Assembly (NCBI GenBank): GCA_030604405.1
Contig: JAUVVY010000014.1
Location: 1-64,000, forward strand
DNA: 64,000 nucleotides
Direction: 5' to 3'
DNA from: a bacterium
Lineage (GTDB): Bacteria > Armatimonadota > Zipacnadia > Zipacnadales > UBA11051
Shown here: positions 7,958-17,097 of the stretch, in pieces
Layout: each line of letters begins with the position of its first letter
Position numbering within the stretch: the stretch's first letter is position 1
Notes under the pieces: generated by a model
What the model was told of the DNA's origin: nothing
Database searches by the model: none
The model's input: only the letters and a program-made list of their open reading frames with translations
Translations under genes and position numbers: made by a program

Positions 7958-9379
7958 TCATAGGGTAACAACGACCTTAACGTCCGCGACCGGGCAGCTG
8001 GCGTCCGGATTCTCCACCGTCACCTTCACAAACCTCGCCCCGAGAGCAATATCTTTGGTCTGCCGGACTGTCTTGCCGGGAGTCAATGGCAAGGCTCCGC
8101 AGGCCGGCTTGCCCGCACTGTCCTTCTGCTCCTCGGTATCCCATTGTTCGCCGTCATAACTCGTATATATATGGGTCTCCAGGCCGGCGGATGCGGAGCC
8201 ATCGTAGGTACATTCGACCGTCAGCGTCAGGCTCTGCCCCGGCTCAAGAGAGATCGCCGGATAGCAATCGGTGATCTGTGTGCTCTCTCCGGACCTCAGA
8301 GTTGGCTTTTCGAGGATTGTATTGTACGGCCTGCCGATGAGCGGGATCCTCGCCAGACCGAATACGTTGGGCTTGCCGTAGTCATAGACCACATATCCCA
8401 TTCCCGCCTCCGTAAGCAGCGGGCTGACGTGGCTGTAAAGATAGCCGTCGTCGGGGTAGGTATCCCAGACGCTTTTGGTGCTACCGTACCAGTTCCTCAG
8501 GTCGCGCGAGACCATCCACCGCTCAGGATAGCCCTCGTTTCCCTCCGTATCAAAGGCCCGCGCGCTGTCGTGGGTTATGAGCAGAAAATGCCAGCCCAGC
8601 AGGGGCACAAGTCCGTGCGAATCATAGATGGAGCAGGCCTGGTCCTGCGCCACAATTACTCGTTCGAAACAGTATTCCTCGCCGTCAACCGAGGTAGCCA
8701 GCCCGACAAATCCCTCGTTCTTCGCGTCGGCTGCCTGCAGTAATGATGCGCTGAAGATCAGGAAGTACTTGCCCTCTTCGGCACTGTAGATCGGTATCGG
8801 CTTGGTCGGTGAGTAGGTCCGACCGCCCAACTCGAACTTCTTTAGGACCCGTTGCTTGTTCCCCCAGGTCTTGCCGTCGGCTGAGGTCACTCGCACCGTT
8901 GAAAACAAATGCCTGCCATCCTTTTCGCGCCCGCGGCCGGTGTAGAGCATCTCGTAGGCATGCGAGCCTGGAATCTGAAAGACGTACGGCGTGTGATTCT
9001 GCGGCTCAGGGTTATCATCTCTCGCCGGATCAATTCCGTCATCTTCCCATTCTTCCGTCATGGTCACAATTGGGTTGCCCGGATAGCGCGTCAGCTTCTC
9101 CAGAGAACTCCCGTAGGCCAGACCGATCTGCATGTGGCCTTCAGAGCCTCTCCCCTGGCCGCAGTAATACAGCTTGAACCTCTCCTCCTCGGGGGCTGAG
9201 GTGTCGAAAAAGACCATTGGATCTCTGACGAGCGCGTCATCCCATTCCCCTGGCTCGCCCTTCTCAAAGATCGGATTCTTGTGATAACGAAAGTTATTCA
9301 AGCTGCGGTTGAGCGGAAACTGCTCCAGCGCCAACATGTGTCCGGAAAGGTCCCCGTCAGTACCGCTAGTGGCTTTCAT
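7958..9379 (-). CDS. Five-bladed beta-propeller glycosidase-like protein (GH32/43/130-like fold)
   Basis: A 473-residue protein without a signal peptide. Residues ~1-350 look like a five-bladed propeller of the GH43/GH32/GH130 class: LVRDPMVFFD near the N-terminus, KLYYCGQG, YGSSLEKLTRYPGNPI, and repeated YFLIFSAS / FLLITHDS strands. The C-terminal ~100 residues form a beta-sandwich that could bind carbohydrate. A precise GH family is not assigned. The ATG at 9379 is favoured over an upstream in-frame ATG; the gene sits 55 nt after the LamG-propeller gene and is probably co-transcribed with it. It should act on imported oligosaccharides if it is indeed cytoplasmic. Confidence 0.7.
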   Translation of the reverse strand: MKATSGTDGDLSGHMLALEQFPLNRSLNNFRYHKNPIFEKGEPGEWDDALVRDPMVFFDTSAPEEERFKLYYCGQGRGSEGHMQIGLAYGSSLEKLTRYPGNPIVTMTEEWEDDGIDPARDDNPEPQNHTPYVFQIPGSHAYEMLYTGRGREKDGRHLFSTVRVTSADGKTWGNKQRVLKKFELGGRTYSPTKPIPIYSAEEGKYFLIFSASLLQAADAKNEGFVGLATSVDGEEYCFERVIVAQDQACSIYDSHGLVPLLGWHFLLITHDSARAFDTEGNEGYPERWMVSRDLRNWYGSTKSVWDTYPDDGYLYSHVSPLLTEAGMGYVVYDYGKPNVFGLARIPLIGRPYNTILEKPTLRSGESTQITDCYPAISLEPGQSLTLTVECTYDGSASAGLETHIYTSYDGEQWDTEEQKDSAGKPACGALPLTPGKTVRQTKDIALGARFVKVTVENPDASCPVADVKVVVTL

Positions 9380-9434
9380 TGTCGCCGTCCTCCCCAAGGC
9401 TTCGATGCTCTATTAGCATTTTCGCAACGGCCTG

Positions 9435-11102
9435 CTAGCGCATTTGCCCCAGAGCTTCTACTTCGTTCTCACTCAAAGCGCGGTCGTATATCCGCAGATC
9501 GCTGATGCAGCCGTTGAAATAGTCGTGCGCGCCAAAACCTATCCGCAGCGGTTCATCGTTGGATATATCGTAGTCGCCTGGACTGAAAGCGGATGAGGTC
9601 GCTACCTCTTCCCCGTTGAGATAGAGCTGCAACTTGCCGCCCTCCCTGATGGCCGCCAAATGCTGCCAGCCGGCGGGCAGTTCGCGGTCATAGGTCGCGC
9701 TCTTGCCCGCTTCCAGGCACAGCACGTGCCCCGACGGCAGTGTACCGGCGTAGAGCTTGCCGTCGTAAACGGCCATTGTCCAGACGCGGCGGTAGGTTAC
9801 GTCCGGCGTGAAGTCAAGCCGGCCGACAAGCGCCCACTGACCGTCTCCGTCGTAGCGATAAACCTGGGCCAGTGGCAGCGTGCCGACATAGAGCTTGCCA
9901 TTATACACGGCCATAGCCATGATCTCCCTCTCCTCGCCACAGCGGCCGCAGTTGGCCCAGTCTTTGCCGCCCTCGTAGCGGTAAACCGACCCGCTCGGCC
10001 AGGTGCCGACATGCATCTGGCCCTGATAGACGGCGAAGGAGTACGTCTGGGTATTGTCTTCCTGTTGACCGCAGTCTCGCCATTCAGTGCCGCCCTCGTA
10101 GCGCCAGACACCGGCACTTCCGTTGCCGCTGGTGTACAGCCCACCGTTATACACACCCAACGATATTGCGCGCTGCTCCCCCGGAATGCCGCAATAAGTC
10201 CACGTGGCGTCCCCGTCATAGACGAATACGCCCGGGCTCTTCATCGGTATGGCGAACAGTTGGCCCCGGTAAACCGTCAGGACGTGGACATCGTCCGCGT
10301 CTCCCAACTGACCGCAGTCAACCCATTGCTTGTCGCCTTCGTAACGGTACACGTGCCCGCCCGGCGTTTCGTTGGGTGAATCAGCAAGCGCCGACCCGCC
10401 CGCCCGATAGAAGCCCGTCCCGGCGTAGAGTTGCCCGTTGTACACAGCCAGCGCCGTCACCGAATTGCTCCCGTCAGGACTGCCGCAGTCCTCCCAGTCC
10501 GTGCCGCCTGCATAGCGATAGACGGTGCCGGCTTCATCGGCTTCGGTCTCGAAGGTGCCCACGTAAAGCTCACCCTCGTACACACACATTGCGTAGTCCA
10601 GCAGCGCGTTGCCAGGCCGGCCGCAGTCAGTCCATTCCGCGTCAATCTGGCCGTTATCTATGCCAAAGTGCACGTTGCGGTAGTTGCTCTGGCTGGAGGT
10701 CATACCGGCGTGATGCTTGATGTTGAAGTTGAAGCCCCGGCGGCTGAGCGGATCGTACTTGCTGACGATATCGCCGATGACATCATCCAGCTTGTCGTAG
10801 GTCTTCACCCAGACGGCGATGGAGAAATCGCCGGCCCCGAGATTCAGCGACGGGCTGTTGGGCACCTCGATGTAGTTACTCCGCCCGTCAAGTAGCGCAG
10901 CGCCACCTGGCGAGCCGTCACGCCCCTTGGCCTCCAGTCCGGCCCCGTGGTTCTCTCCGTGGTTGCCCATGCCGGAGTAATCCTTACAGTCGCCAGCCAG
11001 CTTCCAATGCCCGACCAGTCCCTCATCTGCAGCACAAGTCATTGCTGTCACCTCCATAATCAAATACAGCACTCCTGTCATTGCCCACATTGTCCTTGTC
11101 AC
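9435..11102 (-). CDS. Secreted LamG-like lectin domain with an inserted seven-bladed propeller
   Basis: A 555-residue protein beginning at GTG 11102, with GAGGGGG 7 nt upstream. It has a signal peptide (hydrophobic TGVLYLIMEVTAMTCA, cleavage near A24). Residues ~28-150 are the first half of a concanavalin-like LamG domain (GLVGHWKLAGDCKDYSGMGN, FSIAVWVKT). Residues ~150-490 contain seven repeats pairing a DCG-type strand with AVYNGKLYVGT-type strands. Residues ~490-555 give the second LamG half (GWQHLAAIREGGKLQLYLNG, ISDLRIYDRALSENEVEAL). So a whole propeller has been inserted into a loop of a lectin domain. It is likely extracellular glycan binding; an enzymatic role is not apparent. Confidence 0.75.
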   Translation of the reverse strand: MTRTMWAMTGVLYLIMEVTAMTCAADEGLVGHWKLAGDCKDYSGMGNHGENHGAGLEAKGRDGSPGGAALLDGRSNYIEVPNSPSLNLGAGDFSIAVWVKTYDKLDDVIGDIVSKYDPLSRRGFNFNIKHHAGMTSSQSNYRNVHFGIDNGQIDAEWTDCGRPGNALLDYAMCVYEGELYVGTFETEADEAGTVYRYAGGTDWEDCGSPDGSNSVTALAVYNGQLYAGTGFYRAGGSALADSPNETPGGHVYRYEGDKQWVDCGQLGDADDVHVLTVYRGQLFAIPMKSPGVFVYDGDATWTYCGIPGEQRAISLGVYNGGLYTSGNGSAGVWRYEGGTEWRDCGQQEDNTQTYSFAVYQGQMHVGTWPSGSVYRYEGGKDWANCGRCGEEREIMAMAVYNGKLYVGTLPLAQVYRYDGDGQWALVGRLDFTPDVTYRRVWTMAVYDGKLYAGTLPSGHVLCLEAGKSATYDRELPAGWQHLAAIREGGKLQLYLNGEEVATSSAFSPGDYDISNDEPLRIGFGAHDYFNGCISDLRIYDRALSENEVEALGQMR

Positions 11103-11406
11103 GACTGTTCCCCCTCACGCTGAGGTTGTTTCGGCTTCCGCCCTGGTAGTATTGTTGCGACACCACGCATATTCCTCCCCGTCGGGTGCCGGCGAGCAAA
11201 TGAGGCATGCCTGACCGGATTCCCGTCCCGCTATCTGCCTATGCTGCCGCCGGCAAGGTATCCTTAGCAGGAGGCAGGGGCTGCAGCGTTGAACTGTCAG
11301 CTGACGCCGTTCGGATGCGATGTCGGCGATTGATGTTGATCGGCGGCAAGCAACCGCACAGCATTGGTCTCCCATACAGTGCGAGATGGCTATGGAGGGA
11401 TGAAAA
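11103..11406. other. Divergent intergenic region
   Basis: This 304-bp spacer separates the minus-strand LamG unit from the plus-strand lyase unit, so it should hold both promoters. I see no convincing -35/-10 pair. A 10-bp palindrome GTCAGCTGAC (11296-11305) could be an operator but is short enough to be chance. GGAGG at 11394-11398 is the ribosome site of the next gene. Confidence 0.5.
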
Positions 11407-14400
11407 TTGTTACATATCAAGAGCGATATTCCAAGATTTCTGGTGATTGCTTGGGCGCTTGTTGCCTGCATGCTGGCGGCTGATGTCGCTTCAGGAGACG
11501 ATTTGCTCCGCGTGGAGGAGAATCTATTCCCTGCGCGCGTGCCTGCAGGTGCCACTGTGCCGGTTGGTGCCCGGTTCTCCGTCGTGGAGCCGATCCGTGA
11601 TGGGTGGCGAGTCAGCGCCCAGCTCACCCCTGTACCTGGTGGCCCGAGCTTCAAGACGGGGCCGGTCAAATCCCTGTTCAACCTCAAGACCCCGGTTGAC
11701 ACCGAGAAAACTGTGTCTTTTTCCATTCTTGTGCCCGAGGATGCTGCCCCCGGTGTGTACCGGGTAATCCTGGAACACTATGACAAGGTGGATGACAAAT
11801 GGGTCCGCATCCGTTATGTCAACGCCGCCGGTGAGCCGCAGAGCACCGTTTTGGGCGAGCTGGAGATAATTCCGCCCCTACCGAAGCTGCCTGTGCCTGC
11901 CGCGCAGAGGAAGCTGCGTCCCGGCGAGATAGACAATGTCTATGAGTGCGAGGATTTCCTGGGCATGGATGGTGGCGGCGAGGATCTTGCCACAGTCCGG
12001 GGATGGACGTGGTACTCGACGCGGGTTTATTCCCGGCTGCGGGCAGCGGTCAACACCACAGGCTCAGGGACCATTTACACTCAGCTCGAACCGCCGCTGC
12101 CGCCGGGTTCCTATAAGCTCTTTGTCCGTGCCGGGACTGTGTTCTCCACGGTGCGTATCAGTCTTGGCGAGGTCTCAGCCGAGGTCGCGCCACTTCGCGT
12201 CGGATGGAATGAGGTCGGCACACTCGCGACCGCCGAGCCGACCAGCCGTCTCTCCATCGAGGCGGTCAAGAAGCTCGGGCAATATATCATCCTCGATTCG
12301 CTGTACGTCACCAACGATCTTTCCACCGAGGCCACCGCCGGCCTGGACCCTTCCCGCCAATTCCTGCCCGCAGATGCTCGCCCTGTCAAGCAGCGGCGCA
12401 CCGTCTGGACCGAGCAGTACATGAGCGGCGTAAGGCGCAGGATGCAAGAACACGAATCGCTGCAGCAAGCCGCTGATGAGACCATCGCCGCGGGCCGCGA
12501 GATTGCCGCCCATTCCGACCGCGAGCTGTGGAGTCTGCTGGCTGACACCTCGATCAAGCGCACCTACTACGTCAATCAGAACAAAGGCTGTCCGATCTGC
12601 GGGCTGAAGATCAAGCAGCACGGTACTTTCCATCCCTGGCTCTTCGACCCTTTCGAGCGGCCCTTCAAGATGCAGTGCCCGAGCTGCAAGACCAGCTTCC
12701 CTAGCAACGATTTTGCCGCGGGCGAGATCACCGGTGGTGAGTACCCGGATGACGGCACCGGCTGCAAGATCGGCCAGGACACGTATCATTTCATCGGCGA
12801 GTACGTCCACTGGGTTTACAGGACCTATTACCAGCGCTATCTGCGACCCCTGACGTATGCCACCGTCCTGAGCGAGGACCCGGAGCTGGCGCATAAACTT
12901 GGCGTGATGCTCCTGCGCGCAGCCCAGCAGTGGCCCAACTCCGAAGACCGCTACCTGCGATCCTTCAATCAACTGCCGGGCTACCACGCGGGCTGCTTTA
13001 CTGATACGATCTGGTCCAGTGGGGAGGGCCGCTCTTTCGGCTGGGCTTATGATGCGGTCTGGCCCTTCCTGGATAACGACGACGAACTGCTCAAGCTCGC
13101 TCAGCAGGAGATACCCGAAATCCAGACGCACGAGGACCTGCGGCTGTACATTGAGGAGAACCTGCTGCGCCGCATCGGACAGCAGTACTGCGATACGGCT
13201 ATTCAGGGCAATGCCGGCTATCACCACACGGGCATCGCCGCGCTGCTGCTGGCGCTTGATGACATCGACTCCCAGCGCTTTCCCAACTGCCGCGACCTGT
13301 TGGAGTTCTTGTACTATCGCGTCTATGGGGCGATGAGGTACTTACCCAATCTGCTGGGACGCGACGGGTGCAGCTTCGAGAGCACTGGCTATAATGCTTC
13401 CCGGCTCAACATGGTCGAGTGTCTGGCCACGTTGCAGCGGTTCTTCACCGAGCAAGGCGACGAACTGCCGCGCGACCGCTATCCGAGCCTGTGGGATGAT
13501 CCGCGTTTCGCAGCACAGTTCGACTACTATACCGACTACATGATACTTGACCGCTGGCTGCCGTGCGTCGGTGACGTCACCGGCGGGCCGATAATTCCAA
13601 AACGCGAGCCTCCTGAGAGGTTCAGTGTTGTCTCGCCGCAAGTCGCCGTGCCCGCCTGGGACAAATACCGCACTCCCAAGTTGGCGCTGCTTGCCTATGG
13701 CTTGGAGAACAAGCCGCCCAGCCCGTCGCTGTGGGCAGAGGCACCATTGCCGGAGCTCGCCGCGGCCAGAGCCGAAGCTCCTCAGAAGCTGCAGCGTAAA
13801 ACCCATATCCAGGACGAGTACGGCCTGGCTTTTCTGCGCAGTGGGCAGGGCGAGAATGCGCGCGTGCTGTGGGCATGGTACGGCCAGTTGCTGGGCCACG
13901 CCCAGGATGACAAGCTGCTTTACGGCCTGGCCGGCAAGGGTCTGGACCTGCTGCCTGATCTGGGTTATCCCAAGTCATGGGAGCATGGCGGCCGCTGGGA
14001 ATCCCACTGTCTAACTCACAACACCATTGCCGTGGACGGCGCTGCCTTTCCCCGGGGCAGGCAGCGCGGCCGGGTCAAGCTGCTGGGCACGATCTCCCAG
14101 GCGGCCAGACGCGGCCTGGCATCACCCCCGCTGCAAGTTGTGCAAACCGAGAGCGGGGATCTCTCCGAGCAAGGCCAGTTCGCCACACGTCTGCTCGCAC
14201 TCGTGGACATCAGCGATGAGGATTTCTATGCGGTTGATCTTTTCGACGTGCGGGCCGGGCAGACGCATACGCTCAGCTACCATGGGCCGCAAGCAACAGT
14301 GTCCGTAGCAGGGGTGGAGCTGACGAAGCAGGCCGGCGGCACCGTCGCAGGCGAAGATATCGAGTACGGGCAGCCGCAGACGGACACCATTTTCCGGCCC

Positions 14401-15588
14401 AGCATAAGGGGCCGAAACAAGCAGACCTTCACGCCGCTTTCGCACATGACCGAGGTCGAACGAGGCCAGCCAACAGCCCCGTTCTCTCTGGACTACGCGA
14501 TTGGCGATGAACAGGATACACACGTGCGCCTGCAGCACTTCCCGGACACAGACACCTCCCTGGCGCTGGGTACGGGGCGGCCGCCATCGCAGCGTGACGC
14601 ATATCATGTCCGTTACTGCCTGCAGACCCGGTCCGGCGAGGTGCCACTTGCTGGCCGCTACCTGACAGTCGTAGACCCCTACACTCATCAGAGGACAATT
14701 ACTCAAATACAGCGGCTCACGCCTGCAGGCTTCGGCACCGGTGACGCTCTGCGTATTGAGTACGAAAATGGCTCTGACATTTTGCTCTTCGGCCCGACGG
14801 CGGATATCACAACACAAGCCGGCAATGTAGAGTTCACAGGAGGTGCCGCCCTGGTGCGCTATGATAATACTGGCCCCGCCCTGCTCTGCGCCTATGCGTT
14901 TTCTGCTCTGAAGGTCGAAGACTTCTCGCTCGTGGCGGATAGTGCATACCTCACCGGCGAGATCTTGTCCTGCGACTACGACAAGTGGAAGGTGATTATC
15001 TCAGATGTGGCCGCTGACCAGAGGTTAGTCGGCCAGCCGCTGCGCATCTACAACGATCTTCGCAGCACACTGCATATAATTGCTGCCGTGGCCGAGCGAG
15101 AAGGCGGGACGGAGCTGACGCTGACAACCACAGCTTTGCGGCACGAGGGTTGGGTATCAGGAGTTGCTGATCGCACGATCCGCGACGGCGCGCCGAGCCC
15201 GTGGGCACTTGACACGTTCTTTACCGGCACCCGCCTGCTCAACGAGGCCGGAGATGCGCAGTGGATGGTCTCCAATGCGGCCGGGGGTTGGGGCAGTGCT
15301 CCGACAGGCACGCGCATCAGCCTGCTCTCTACAGAGCAAGCGGCCGCATCCGCCGACGCCCTCCGACACGCCCTTACTGATTCTAACGGCGACGGCGTCA
15401 CCGGCTTCTGGATTCATGAGTACGGTGTTGGCGACCGCGTGGAGGTGTCTAGCTTCGCCTCTCTGCAAAGACAAGACGATGGCCGCTGGGCCGGCGTTCT
15501 GTCACCAGGAGCACGCCTGGTACAGCACCCGAATCATGCTCACACACAAGACGCTCACACAGTACATGTTTCCCTTCACGCCGATTGA
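11407..15588 (+). CDS. Large secreted heparinase II/III-like polysaccharide lyase
   Basis: A 1393-residue protein, about twice the usual heparinase II/III length. The start is TTG at 11407, 8 nt after GGAGG, giving a good signal peptide (FLVIAWALVACMLAADVASG). A beta-sandwich (~30-140) and a second carbohydrate-binding-like module (~175-300) follow. A four-cysteine ribbon (CPIC at ~395, CPSC at ~423, then FPSNDF) precedes an alpha/alpha toroid (~440-790). The heparinase C-terminal beta-sandwich carries HNTIAVDG near 869. A further ~250 residues continue to the end. Such lyases beta-eliminate uronate-containing polysaccharides outside the cytoplasm; the substrate is unknown. Related lyases are at 32668-35826 and 38977-42057. 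Confidence 0.82.
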   Translation: MLHIKSDIPRFLVIAWALVACMLAADVASGDDLLRVEENLFPARVPAGATVPVGARFSVVEPIRDGWRVSAQLTPVPGGPSFKTGPVKSLFNLKTPVDTEKTVSFSILVPEDAAPGVYRVILEHYDKVDDKWVRIRYVNAAGEPQSTVLGELEIIPPLPKLPVPAAQRKLRPGEIDNVYECEDFLGMDGGGEDLATVRGWTWYSTRVYSRLRAAVNTTGSGTIYTQLEPPLPPGSYKLFVRAGTVFSTVRISLGEVSAEVAPLRVGWNEVGTLATAEPTSRLSIEAVKKLGQYIILDSLYVTNDLSTEATAGLDPSRQFLPADARPVKQRRTVWTEQYMSGVRRRMQEHESLQQAADETIAAGREIAAHSDRELWSLLADTSIKRTYYVNQNKGCPICGLKIKQHGTFHPWLFDPFERPFKMQCPSCKTSFPSNDFAAGEITGGEYPDDGTGCKIGQDTYHFIGEYVHWVYRTYYQRYLRPLTYATVLSEDPELAHKLGVMLLRAAQQWPNSEDRYLRSFNQLPGYHAGCFTDTIWSSGEGRSFGWAYDAVWPFLDNDDELLKLAQQEIPEIQTHEDLRLYIEENLLRRIGQQYCDTAIQGNAGYHHTGIAALLLALDDIDSQRFPNCRDLLEFLYYRVYGAMRYLPNLLGRDGCSFESTGYNASRLNMVECLATLQRFFTEQGDELPRDRYPSLWDDPRFAAQFDYYTDYMILDRWLPCVGDVTGGPIIPKREPPERFSVVSPQVAVPAWDKYRTPKLALLAYGLENKPPSPSLWAEAPLPELAAARAEAPQKLQRKTHIQDEYGLAFLRSGQGENARVLWAWYGQLLGHAQDDKLLYGLAGKGLDLLPDLGYPKSWEHGGRWESHCLTHNTIAVDGAAFPRGRQRGRVKLLGTISQAARRGLASPPLQVVQTESGDLSEQGQFATRLLALVDISDEDFYAVDLFDVRAGQTHTLSYHGPQATVSVAGVELTKQAGGTVAGEDIEYGQPQTDTIFRPSIRGRNKQTFTPLSHMTEVERGQPTAPFSLDYAIGDEQDTHVRLQHFPDTDTSLALGTGRPPSQRDAYHVRYCLQTRSGEVPLAGRYLTVVDPYTHQRTITQIQRLTPAGFGTGDALRIEYENGSDILLFGPTADITTQAGNVEFTGGAALVRYDNTGPALLCAYAFSALKVEDFSLVADSAYLTGEILSCDYDKWKVIISDVAADQRLVGQPLRIYNDLRSTLHIIAAVAEREGGTELTLTTTALRHEGWVSGVADRTIRDGAPSPWALDTFFTGTRLLNEAGDAQWMVSNAAGGWGSAPTGTRISLLSTEQAAASADALRHALTDSNGDGVTGFWIHEYGVGDRVEVSSFASLQRQDDGRWAGVLSPGARLVQHPNHAHTQDAHTVHVSLHAD

Positions 15589-15672
15589 GCGCCACAGCGG
15601 CTACGTTATTGGCCAGGAGCGGATCCTGACCAACCGTAGCGGCCAGGTAGTCGGCCAAAACAGGTGAAGATC

Positions 15673-17037
15673 ATGACTGAAATAGTCCAACTGCAGCAGC
15701 AACCTCAGGCCTGCCTCGGCGGTCGTCTGCAACCCCCCGCTGTCGCCAGGGACCTCGCCGAGCGCAGTGTTGCCCGCCTCACGCGCATCCACCTCGGCGA
15801 CAATACCGTCAACACCTGCAACCCTGCGATAGCCGACGTGGACGGTGACGGGCTTGACGAGATCGCGATGCCGTTCAACCGTGGCGAAGAAGATGTGGTG
15901 GCCCTGTTCCGTGGCGATGGGACGAAGCTGTGGGAGACCACCGATGTTAAGTTCTACCACTCATTCTACGATGATGACGAGCTCTACCTGCGCAGCCACT
16001 GGCATTATCGCACTCACCACCGCCACCTGCTGACACAGATCTGCGACATTGACGGCGACGGCGAACTGGAGGTCGTCGTCGGACTTGGGCCGATTCACGT
16101 GTTGGACGCGCAGACCGGTCGCATCAAGAATACGTTTGACCTCGACGGCCTGGTGCAGGTGTGGGACATCGGATACTTGCAGGATCGCGGCTCACTATGC
16201 ATCGCTGCCGGCGTCAACCACCATGAGAAAAGTGGCTCGATTGTCGCCCTCGACGGACATGGCAACGAACTATGGCGGCACGAGACTGTCGGCAAATCCT
16301 TCGAGGATAAGCTCTTGTGCGGCGACCTGACCGCCGACGGCCTTGACGAGATCGCCTTCAGCATGGCCGATGCCGAGCGCTTCGAGGTGCGCAGAGGCAC
16401 TGGTGAGCTGCTGTGGGCAAAAGACGTCCCCGAAGAGATCGGCGATGATACGCACGTGGACGATATGGTCATCGGCCCGATTCGGGAAAGCGGCAACCAG
16501 TTGGCTACCGCCACCGGCGCCTGCCTGTTCGACGCCGAGGGGAAGCTGTTGTGGAGTCTTCGTGACCAGATCGAGCACGGGCAGAAGATCGCCTGTGCAG
16601 AGCCGCCGCCTTGCGCTGAGCCGCGTCTCTATATCTGCTCCAAGACCGAACGCCGCGCCTACCTGGTCAGCCCTGGGGGCGAGGTCCTGTGGGAGTACGA
16701 TAACTTCTCGGCGGCCTGTGATGGGCACATCTACCTTACGACCGCCGGAGATTGGGTTGATTGGAGCGGGCCCGGAGCGTGCGAAATAGTCCAGGCAGAG
16801 ATAGTGGGCGCGAGCCCTGATGCAGATACTCCCCAGGGCACCCCGCTTACGCTGTATCTCACCATTCTGTCGCCGGGGGGCGCTGAGGTTGCCAAGCTGC
16901 CTTACCAGGACACGCTGGGCCCGGGAATGAACGGAGCCATGTGTGCGCGCGCCTGTCACGTTCGCACTCGCGACCGCCACGACATCCTCGTGGTGCCGCA
17001 CCACGCCGGCGAAATCCTGATCTTCAGTCCGATGTGA
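15673..17037 (+). CDS. FG-GAP/VCBS repeat beta-propeller protein
   Basis: A 454-residue protein with calcium-loop repeats DVDGDGLDEIA, DIDGDGELEVVVG and LTADGLDEIAFS, as in FG-GAP propellers, including those of rhamnogalacturonan lyase-like proteins. No signal peptide is seen, which is odd for this fold. The ATG at 15673 has AGGTGA 5 nt upstream; the GTG at 15664 lies inside that site. It follows the large lyase by 84 nt in the same direction and precedes an oxidoreductase, so a role in the same glycan pathway is likely, either binding or a lyase-like activity. The precise function is unknown. Confidence 0.75.
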   Translation: MTEIVQLQQQPQACLGGRLQPPAVARDLAERSVARLTRIHLGDNTVNTCNPAIADVDGDGLDEIAMPFNRGEEDVVALFRGDGTKLWETTDVKFYHSFYDDDELYLRSHWHYRTHHRHLLTQICDIDGDGELEVVVGLGPIHVLDAQTGRIKNTFDLDGLVQVWDIGYLQDRGSLCIAAGVNHHEKSGSIVALDGHGNELWRHETVGKSFEDKLLCGDLTADGLDEIAFSMADAERFEVRRGTGELLWAKDVPEEIGDDTHVDDMVIGPIRESGNQLATATGACLFDAEGKLLWSLRDQIEHGQKIACAEPPPCAEPRLYICSKTERRAYLVSPGGEVLWEYDNFSAACDGHIYLTTAGDWVDWSGPGACEIVQAEIVGASPDADTPQGTPLTLYLTILSPGGAEVAKLPYQDTLGPGMNGAMCARACHVRTRDRHDILVVPHHAGEILIFSPM

Positions 17038-17097
17038 GCTGCATCAGCGATTTGCTTCTCGGTCGCGCTTGTTCAGTACATGTCTGGAGGCGATGGT

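Noticed and set aside
11296-11305. GTCAGCTGAC palindrome as an operator
   Set aside because: A single 10-bp palindrome with no second copy or promoter alignment could be chance; not listed as a separate feature.
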